A DNA stretch of 64,000 bases, from positions 22,288 through 86,287 of the forward strand of contig VSDK01027036.1 in NCBI GenBank assembly GCA_009767595.1. The letters run 5' to 3'. This document shows, one piece after another, positions 55,944 through 64,000 of this stretch. Origin of the DNA: Symbiodinium kawagutii (taxonomy: Eukaryota > Sar > Dinophyceae > Suessiales > Symbiodiniaceae). Made by a program: the position numbers and the translations under genes. Position 1 is the stretch's first letter. Each line of letters starts with the position of its first letter. The notes under the pieces were generated by a model. The model was not told the DNA's origin. It was given only the letters and a program-made list of their open reading frames with translations, and did no database searches.

Positions 55944-58933
55944 CTACTGAGCTTTCTCTGCTTTCTCTACTTTCTCTTTGCTTCGTGCCCTACCGGTCAA
56001 GCTAATGTGCGTCAGATCCATCATCGGTTCTGCTAAATCCAGCTCCATCATCAGCCGTGCTACACCTTCAAGAGGTTGCATAAAAACGGGTGAGATATCA
56101 AAAGCAAGGATGGTGCCATCGCTATAAACAGTTTCACTACCTGCTGCAAGTAAGGTTGTTGCAAAATTCAGAGACAAGTGACCCAGGAACGCCACGATGA
56201 CAAACACTTGAATCAGAGCAACCTGCAATAGACTGAAAAATGTGAAGGGATACTGTAATTTTGTGCGGAAACCCATTCCTTTCATGTCCTTTCTTCTACT
56301 CTATATTCTCTCTATAGTGTGTATATTCTATATATAATTTCTATATATAATTTCTATATATTTATATATGCATACATACTCTCTACATACTCTCTCTCTC
56401 TATAGGCTCTCTTTCTGTTTTTCTGTTTTTCTCCTTCTGTGAGAACCCTTCCGCATCGGCGAGGCCTCGACTAGCACTAGGAGAATTCCCCACAGAGCAG
56501 TCCCTGAGAAAAGGTGGAAAAACCGGACCACGACACCGACAGGCGTCAGCATCAAGATGCACCTCAAGTCACCGCTGAAAATTCTCTCTTTCTCTTCTCT
56601 TTGCAAAACATATTCTAAATATTTTATATTCTCTATTCTTTCCCTCTTGCTTCTAGCAAAGACTTCTGCATTGGACTGGAAAATGACTTAAAAATATCTT
56701 TGCAATTGTTTTGGAGGCTTTGAGAGTGCAACTCGGATTCTTGATGTCACCTTTGAAACCAATCACTTCGCAGTGGTGCAGAAAGTTTTGCTTAGAAGAA
56801 ACGGTGACTTTGTGGTTACGAGGAATGACTGAGTGCTCTGTTTTCTTTGCACAACATTCTAGCAATTCCTTTTGCTGTGGCAATGCTTGTGACCCTTCAG
56901 CTTGTAGTTGGTGCGTGGGTGCAGTATTTCTCTGTGTGTGTGTGCTGCGACGTTTTTGGAAGTACTTACATATAGTTTTTTTGTGTATATGTTTGTGTTT
57001 GTGTACACATGTATAGATACCTGCATCTTCCAAAGGTTGGAATTTGTTTGTCTTTTTCGCAGCATTGCTTTTTTCAAAGCAAGTACGATTGTTCTTGCCT
57101 GCGAGCAGTTTTCCATACTTGTCCAACAACTGTATGTTTGTCTGAGAAATCATACACATTTATGTTTTTCAAACGGTGTTTTTGTCTGACCAAACGGCAT
57201 TTTTGCCGACCACACGGCGTTTTTTTTTTCCGGATCATGTGTTGTGGACATTTAGTCAAATTTGTCAAGCTGCGTTTAGAATGAAAACTACCAAAAATTA
57301 TGTTGTTTCAAGCAATGGCAGAAATGTTGCATGCTTGGAAGTTCCAGGTATATATATATATATACATATATCCATGTATATATATATATATATATGCATC
57401 TTATGCTGTATATATCAAATATCCCAAAAATATTATCGATACACAGATACATTTTTTCAATGGTATTGCATGTGTACTAAGAATGCATTACCTCCATTAG
57501 ATTACATCTAGAACGTATTCTCAATCATACTACAACATATTGTATATTTCAATGTTTTGAACATTGTGTATGCATACATTCTGTATACAGATGTACATAT
57601 AGTTTGAAAAGAATTGAAATATAGGTACTATAGCCTCAGTTTGTCGTGTACTTAGGGTTCTGAGACATGAAGACTACCAGGCACAAGTAACCAAATCATG
57701 CTTCAACAAATGTCGTCGGGCTTCCATTTTCAAGCACGGCATTTAACAACAACGATGCTTCTTCCAAAGGCTTAGCTTCAAAATGTGCTGCTTTGCGGGA
57801 ATCTTTGGGTATCGAACATCGACTTTGTGACGGCATGTGGTTTTTCAGCGACAACAAACAGAAACCGTTTCACCAACAAAGAGTAAGAAGCAACAAGAAG
57901 CAAGAAAAGGAAGGAAAGGGAGTCTGAAATGACTCAGCCCTGTGGAAGTTCTTAACATTGTTTGTTTCCATTGCTCCAACAAGCTGCACTGGGTGTAGGA
58001 AGGGGCGGGCCCATAGAAATGGACCCCTTCAAATCCAAAGAAAACACGCCAAGGGCTATGCTCAAGTGCATCAGAATTTGGCAATTTTGAGTAGCAAAAC
58101 TTCGCCAACTTAATCTCAATATTTCTCAACGAGGCGCCAAGATCCGGAACTGCGCCAAAATTTGTCAGATGGATGCGTAAGACCAGAAGCATCAAGAGCT
58201 GGACTGAGTCGAAGTCCATAGATATAGGCCATAGCACAGCAGGTCAGGAAGAAGACCGACGTGTGGAAAACATGAAGAGCCCAAAGTAGAAAGTCAAAGT
58301 CATAGATCAAGGCCCAAAGATCTTCTCTGTGTAGAGACCTCAAATTCTGACAGCGTGACATCTGACATCTTCGATCTCCGACTCCTCGAGCTCAAGTTGT
58401 CGCCAAGGGGCAAGTCTTGTTTGTACTGAAAGGCGACCAATCCGAGCAAGCACGGGGCACAAAGCGCATAGAGCCTGCACAGCAAATGAATGAACATGAA
58501 TAGAAATGAAAACAAAAATTAATGAATATAAAGGAATAGTGAATTTGATGACTCAGCCCTCCTTTTCCAAAAGGCGATCGGATATAAGTTGACAACATCA
58601 AAATCGTACAATTGCAAATTCTTTGTGGAAAAGCGCTGCTCTTTTTGGACTGAGAAGCATGAAAACAAAGCGATCCACATCTGGAGCCATCGATGGGAGC
58701 TTCTGACGCCAAAATGTTGAAGCTTCACGGAAAACAAAGCAAACCTGGCTTTCAAAACAGCTCCGACTAGAAAGAAAAAAGGAAAGAAAACAAAGCCTTC
58801 TTCAACTTTCAATTCCTTTCTGTCTCACGGCACCAAGTTCTGAGAGGATGGCGCAGACCATGGAGATTGAAAACCCCCATGTGTAGATAGCTTCATACAA
58901 TGGCCCTGAAGCCATTACATCAGATAGCATCAC
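55944..58933 (-). CDS. Multi-pass membrane protein gene, family unknown
   Basis: Exon 58933-58829 follows an AG acceptor, has an ATG at 58930, ends at a GTGAG donor and encodes PLYEAIYTWGFSISMVCAIL, a hydrophobic helix. A second exon starts at 58474 (ALCALCPVLARIGRLSV), in matching phase 0. Further hydrophobic minus-strand stretches are about 58335-58200 (ALHVFHTSVFFLTCCAMAY), 58180-57960 (soluble, KLAKFCYSKLPNSDAL), 56580-56450 (GTALWGILLVLVEASP) and 56222-55944 (VALIQVFVIVAFLGHLSL, then an acidic-hydrophobic tail). This suggests four or more membrane segments. Exon joins after the second are not resolved and I do not recognise the family; a channel, transporter or receptor are all possible. 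Confidence 0.55.
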
Positions 58934-58939
58934 CTCGTC

Positions 58940-59664
58940 AGAGGGCCACAATGCCAAGAGGTTAAATCAAAAATTCAAACCTGTGCATCTTTGCATCGCT
59001 ATTGTGGTAATAGAAAAAGCAAACACACTTTCAGTTTCGAGTTTCGAGTTTCGAGTTTTGGTCGTTTCGGTCGACTGGTTGATTTGGCTTTGCAGATCTG
59101 CTTAGTGCTGAAGGGGTACGTTTGGCAGTGCCACATCACCTCGCCACACAGCAACTACCTGAGCAATGTGCAGAGCAATCTGAGACACCTCCAGTCATGC
59201 GAAGCCCCAGGACCGTATGATTGCACGAAAGGGGAACACAATCCCAAAGAAGAACCAAGGAGTTTCCAATTTTCCAATTTCCAGGCTGGAGAGTCAACAC
59301 AAAGAACAACACACAAAGAACGAACACAAAGGAGAACAATGTGTAAAAGCAGAGGCCTTCAAAAGAGCTTTGTTCTTCCAAGCTGCGGGAAGAACAATGT
59401 TGAGGATTGTGGCTGGAATCCAGCCAACCGCAGCCACACATGCTCTGAAGCCCACAATGCCTCCAACCTTAGGGTTCAATCTTTGCAACTAAATGACTCC
59501 ATGGCAAGCTGCGAAGCAAGTCCTTCAACTCCGACGCGAGAAGTATATATGATACAGGTATTCACAGGCCAGTTTACAGAGGGACTTCCACCTACCTTGT
59601 CATGCATGTATGACCCACAAATATCTATTCATATTCCAAACATTTCCAAACTCTATGTATGTAA

Positions 59665-59695
<31 letters not shown>

Positions 59696-59729
59696 GTTCC
59701 AGCCCTGCTGGCCCCCCTCCCCCCCCCCT
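58940..59729. other. No gene firmly recognised; ends in a TA tract and C-rich gap edge
   Basis: It holds a triple GTTTCGA repeat (59035-59060), a TA run (59668-59694) and a C run leading into the gap. Confidence 0.5.
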
Positions 59730-60266
59730 NNNNNNNNNNNNNNNNNNNNNNNNNNNNNNNNNNNNNNNNNNNNNNNNNNNNNNNNNNNNNNNNNNNNNNN
59801 NNNNNNNNNNNNNNNNNNNNNNNNNNNNNNNNNNNNNNNNNNNNNNNNNNNNNNNNNNNNNNNNNNNNNNNNNNNNNNNNNNNNNNNNNNNNNNNNNNNN
59901 NNNNNNNNNNNNNNNNNNNNNNNNNNNNNNNNNNNNNNNNNNNNNNNNNNNNNNNNNNNNNNNNNNNNNNNNNNNNNNNNNNNNNNNNNNNNNNNNNNNN
60001 NNNNNNNNNNNNNNNNNNNNNNNNNNNNNNNNNNNNNNNNNNNNNNNNNNNNNNNNNNNNNNNNNNNNNNNNNNNNNNNNNNNNNNNNNNNNNNNNNNNN
60101 NNNNNNNNNNNNNNNNNNNNNNNNNNNNNNNNNNNNNNNNNNNNNNNNNNNNNNNNNNNNNNNNNNNNNNNNNNNNNNNNNNNNNNNNNNNNNNNNNNNN
60201 NNNNNNNNNNNNNNNNNNNNNNNNNNNNNNNNNNNNNNNNNNNNNNNNNNNNNNNNNNNNNNNNNN
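59730..60266. other. Assembly gap (N)
   Basis: 537 unknown bases, bordered by C-rich sequence on both sides. The true length may differ. Confidence 0.99.
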
Positions 60267-60315
60267 CCCCCCAATGTCACCCCCCCCCCTCCCACCCCCC
60301 AGTAGTTCTAACCTC

Positions 60316-60470
60316 CATGCTATTTGCAGCATTTTGGAGCCTTCCCCTCTCATTTCCATGCTATTTCCAGTATTTTGGAGCTTTCCCTCCCATTTGCATG
60401 CTATTTGTAGCATTTTGAAGCCTTAACCTCCCATTTGCATGCTACTTGCAGCATTTGGGAGCTTTACGTG
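60316..60470. repeat. 41 bp tandem repeat, four copies
   Basis: Units beginning CATGCTATTTGCAGCATTTT start at 60316, 60357, 60397 and 60438. The repeat begins just after the assembly gap and may continue into it. Confidence 0.9.
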
Positions 60471-60681
60471 CTGCATACCTGCCTCCTGGGGGCCGTCGGG
60501 GCCTGGGGCTGGAACATATATATCCGTTGATTGTGAAATTTTGTGAAAGATTTAGAGGTCTTGCATATATTTCATTTACGACATCTGTTTACTCTAGAAA
60601 GCTTGGATCTGACAACCTCTGCACCGGACGGATGACAGAAGGGGAGAATTTGTTCGAACCTGGAATTGGGAGGGTCAAGAT

Positions 60682-61116
60682 GTGACACCTGCAGTGAACT
60701 TGTGCAAACTGCTTCAAGACTTTCTCAAAATGTCATCTGCGGAAAAGGTGCAGAAGCGTCGGCTGAATATCCGCCCATTTTGCCGCCTGGAGCAGCTACA
60801 GAGTCTACAGATACAGAAACTTAAAGTGGGCAGCGTCCCCAGTGAAAGTGAATCTGCAAACAATTTCGAAACAAACACGCTTGAGCATGAATTTATATGG
60901 ATCAAAAATTCACAACATGCAAAAGTTTTAGAAACGTTGGAAGAAAGAACCCAGGTTCAACAAAGTTCGATCTGCAATTGCGAGGCAACACCAAAGCCGA
61001 AACTGAAGCAGAAACCAAAAGTCCAACAGACAGAATCTTCTGGAATAATAAGCAGCTCAAGAAATGAAAGTATGTCAAAAGCTCAATCGCAAAGACAGGA
61101 GTGGAGCTATCTATAA
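60682..61116 (+). CDS. Possible small gene or exon, hypothetical
   Basis: A plus-strand frame of 144 codons, rich in Lys, Gln and Ser, with an internal ATG at 60730 (MSSAEKVQKRRLNIRPF). Composition is plausible for a disordered protein but there is no homology or splice evidence. Confidence 0.3.
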   Translation: MTPAVNLCKLLQDFLKMSSAEKVQKRRLNIRPFCRLEQLQSLQIQKLKVGSVPSESESANNFETNTLEHEFIWIKNSQHAKVLETLEERTQVQQSSICNCEATPKPKLKQKPKVQQTESSGIISSSRNESMSKAQSQRQEWSYL

Positions 61117-63545
61117 AGCCAAGCCTAGCAAAGATGCTTAAGCACAAGTTGCATGGTTGCGCAAGGGCAGTGGGTTTGCCTGCCGGTTTTGGCGCCAAGG
61201 GCTTGCTTGAGGCTAGAGAGGGGTCATTTTGGGAGTCTGAGATATAGGGTCAGTGGTTGCTCATGCTTTTTGGGCGCCCTCTTGTTGAAGCAACACTCTT
61301 CAGTCTCGCCACTTTTCCTAGGAGGACATATTACAGTTGCACAGAATGACATCAAGGTCCCTTGCGAAGTGATCAGAGCGTGGAGAGCAGTGGAGAGCAG
61401 TGGAGAGCAGTGGAGAGCAGTGGAGGAGTTTCCCTGGGACCCAACGGAAGAGATTCGAGTCCTTCGAGAGAGCACCCCACACTTCCCAAAGCTCCAAGTC
61501 GCGGCGCCCAAATTCCAAATCCTTCGCCAACGAAAACGAGCGGTTGAGAAGGTCGAAAACGAGCCAAGCTTAGTCAGCTTATGTCAGCTTAGTGGCGGCG
61601 TTCAAAATCGAAACTGGTTCAAAGTCTCGTGCAACCCACTGTGAAAGCAGCAGGCACGCCTCTCTGAACCGGGGAAGATCTTGCCGCTTTGAGCCAAAAG
61701 GCAAAGTATCCAAACATGTCCATAGGAACCCTTGCCCCAATTAAACATCTGGGCAATGTAGCCTGTAATTACTGCAGAAGGACATTCAATATCCCATGGA
61801 AAAATTCAAGACTGGCGTGTTCAAAAATTATTGCATTCACATCAGCACCAATAGTTGAATCTCTTGTTTGCAATTGCTGTGATAGCTGATAGCTCGTATC
61901 AAGGAAATTCAACCCGAGCAAATTTCGCTTGTAAGCCAACGATTTTCCCAACGTCGGGCCTGACCAAATGGAACGGTGGCTTCGATCTGGTCACCCACTG
62001 CACCCAACGGGCCATCGTCAAAACCTGTTGCTCTCTCAACGGAGGTGTTTTTGACATGCTGAATTGGTATAGAATCAGACTGCCAGCCTCTTTCGCGGCG
62101 GTCAGCCAAAGCAACTGCGCATGTCAAAAACCTTGCTGTGAGTTTTAGCTCTGCATGACAAACCTGCATTCACCACGCTTTGACTGTATAAGCTGGGCGT
62201 CCCTGCATGCACGAATTGCTGTGTTTTGCACTGTACTGGCCTCATGCTTGCAAATGTTCGAAGACTTTGACAGCAACACAACAATTACTGTTCAGAGCTA
62301 CAGGGGATGCGGCATAACTAACCATGCGTGACCGAGAAAAATATTGCTTCAGCGGCTTTCAGCCATTTCGATTGATGTTGCACTTGGTCGTCTGATCAGA
62401 TTTCACACTTGGCAATGTATCCCGAGTCTCATGGTCAGCGCTTCAGCACTCCTGTGTGCATGTGAATAGACACCGTATTTCCTCAATTTCATCGAAGATC
62501 TTTCCGAGATAAATGAGAATTACAAAAGGCCCTGAATCTTGCAAAGCATGTCATGACCACGTGTAAATTCCAAAGAGGTAGTTCAACAAAATTCAACTTT
62601 CATTGCACGCCACCGTTTCAAGCCAAGCAACCGAGCATTCAGAGCAAGGCATCCAAGCCAGGTTGAAAGGGCAAGGAAAAATGCAGAAGAAGAAAGACAT
62701 TTTTGACACAGAAAATGTATTCTATGTTTGTAGACAAAGATGGAACCTGACTTTCAGAAAATACGTCGTTGTGCTAGGTTGTGCTGTGTAAAGTGAGACC
62801 CTCCATGGGTCCGGACCCAAATCGACGACTTCCACCTCGTGAAGGAAACTGTTACAAGTCGCGCCAATGGCTGAAACGCATCAAAACAATTCTGTCTTTC
62901 ACCGCACCTCAACATTGTGATGTTTTTTGGCCAGCTGAAGGTACCTGCAGCGCACACCGCACTGCCTTGAAATTGCATCTTGTTCCGTACCATCACCTGT
63001 CTGAGCCGCTGACACTGCAAGTGGGCCATCTACTGGCCTTGTCACAGCAGGAGCTTGGACACTTTCAACAAGTTTGAAACCAACCTGTCTAAACCGTTGG
63101 AAACCTGTCTGCTGCCTTCCCCACCGCCCTCAAACAAATTGCACGATTGATACTGTAACGCACTGTGTGTGACTGCTAGATGGCTGTTTGGGTGGCGGCC
63201 CCGCTCTTCGGGCAGAAAGGCGAACCATAGACCGCGGCAGAGTCGAAAACTTCTTGCTATGGGAGAACCGCCGAGCTGTTTTCTTTCTGTATGGCTGGTA
63301 GGGCTGTTGTGGTGCTTTAATCTATTGACTATAACCACCACTCACATGCGAGGAGAAAAACTACTGAGCCATCCAGCATCAGCAAACTCAATCTAAGAAA
63401 AGATTCCAACTCTCGCCTCGTTTGCCGGGCAACAGATAGCCACAGCATCTTTACTGCCTGAACACCGACGCCAAAAGCAAATGCAAAGCTCCGTTTTGTC
63501 CCTTGAGTTTTGCACATCCTGGACTATGTGTGTGTGTGTGTGTGC
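61117..63545. other. No gene firmly recognised
   Basis: It contains a 10 bp tandem repeat (TGGAGAGCAG, four copies) at 61381-61424. Frames on both strands are short and unsupported. Confidence 0.5.
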
Positions 63546-63547
63546 AG

Positions 63548-63711
63548 GAACGAGAACGTGTATGCCAGACTTGGAGAATCGAACCGCTGATGAATTTATT
63601 GGCGATTTGGTTAGAAGCTCAATGGCTCAATCTGCAGATTTGCCACACTGGCTTGCTTCTTTGCTTGCTGCTTCATCTTCAGTGATGAATCTTGCTGATC
63701 TGGCTGTGCAG
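63548..63711 (+). CDS. Probable plus-strand exon, hypothetical protein
   Basis: Preceded by a TG run ending in GTGCAG (acceptor) and followed by CAG/GTATCT (donor). The frame between encodes MPDLENRTADEFIGDL and then PHWLASLLAASSSVMNLADL, a good helical composition. It is the only well-supported exon on the plus strand in the window. No family recognised. Confidence 0.5.
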
Positions 63712-64000
63712 GTATCTGGATGGTTTATTAGGTGGGCTGCCTACTGGGATGGTGGGTTGGTACTTGTTATATAGGTTGCTGAGTTTGCGCAAACGCAGGC
63801 TCTGCCTGTGTGACTGCCAAGCTATCAAAGACTTTTGCAAGCTGGGAGGCAGGTAAGGAGGTAGATGGGCCGTCTGGTTGCTTGTTTGTTTGGCTAGTTG
63901 GTCAATTGCTTCTTTCCGTTGCTTTGAATCTTTTTACCTGGCTGTGGTAGGAAGATTGGTAGCTCATGGCATGCAACCCTGCCAAATGAGTCGCAACTGT

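Noticed and set aside
1-64000. Dinoflagellate spliced-leader sequence, tRNA and rRNA genes
   Set aside because: I scanned by eye for the leader core (CCATTTTGGCTCAAG) and for cloverleaf or rRNA landmarks and found none; a profile search (tRNAscan-SE, Rfam) would settle it.

Overview
The window looks like dinoflagellate nuclear DNA, most likely from a Symbiodiniaceae-like alga. Four things point that way. Small exons lie scattered through kilobases of non-coding DNA. In one kinase gene whose exons can be joined in phase, the intron donors are mostly GC or GA rather than GT, and exons begin with G after the acceptor AG. Microsatellites and short minisatellites are very abundant. A Ty1/copia element of a kind common in dinoflagellates is present, with an extra methyltransferase-like domain. 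Nothing looks bacterial: there are no operons, no CRISPR array, and no rRNA or tRNA gene that I could recognise.

Layout. 1-2.0 kb: one probable minus-strand exon block. 2.0-7.0 kb: a huge microsatellite field (ACAT, ACATT, then GATA). 7.2-9.6 kb: minus-strand exons with a Tudor/SH3-like motif. 11.9-20.5 kb: a NIMA-related (NEK-like) protein kinase gene on the minus strand, at least 13 exons, with a 4.7 kb intron full of TATC repeats. 20.6-21.7 kb: microsatellites and a degenerate 13-16 bp minisatellite. 23.5-25.6, 28.6-28.9, 29.2-30.0 and 33.4-34.8 kb: further minus-strand exons or ORFs of unknown function, two of them coiled-coil. 31.4-32.2 and 48.3-48.7 kb: two loci of a CCAACATGG-type higher-order repeat. 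35.6-36.0 and 47.35-47.79 kb: a 436 bp direct duplication on either side of the retroelement.

36,435-44,605: a complete copia retrotransposon on the minus strand. Its two 198 bp LTRs are identical, it is flanked by a 5 bp target duplication (TTGAC), and one continuous gag-pol frame fills nearly the whole interior. It carries gag, a zinc knuckle, protease, a methyltransferase-like domain, integrase, reverse transcriptase and RNase H. Between protease and methyltransferase, about 0.9 kb is convincing protein only in a different frame (SAP-like and ExoX-C/DUF3820-like motifs), although the long frame also stays open there.

48.7-64 kb: more GATA-type repeats, minus-strand exons at 52.1-52.8 kb, a multi-pass membrane protein gene at 56.0-58.9 kb, an assembly gap (N) at 59,730-60,266, and one plus-strand exon near 63.6 kb. 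Almost all recognisable coding sequence from 0.2 to 59 kb is on the minus strand, which fits the unidirectional gene arrays known in dinoflagellates. The host genes are unrelated in function as far as I can tell; the retroelement is the only self-contained system.
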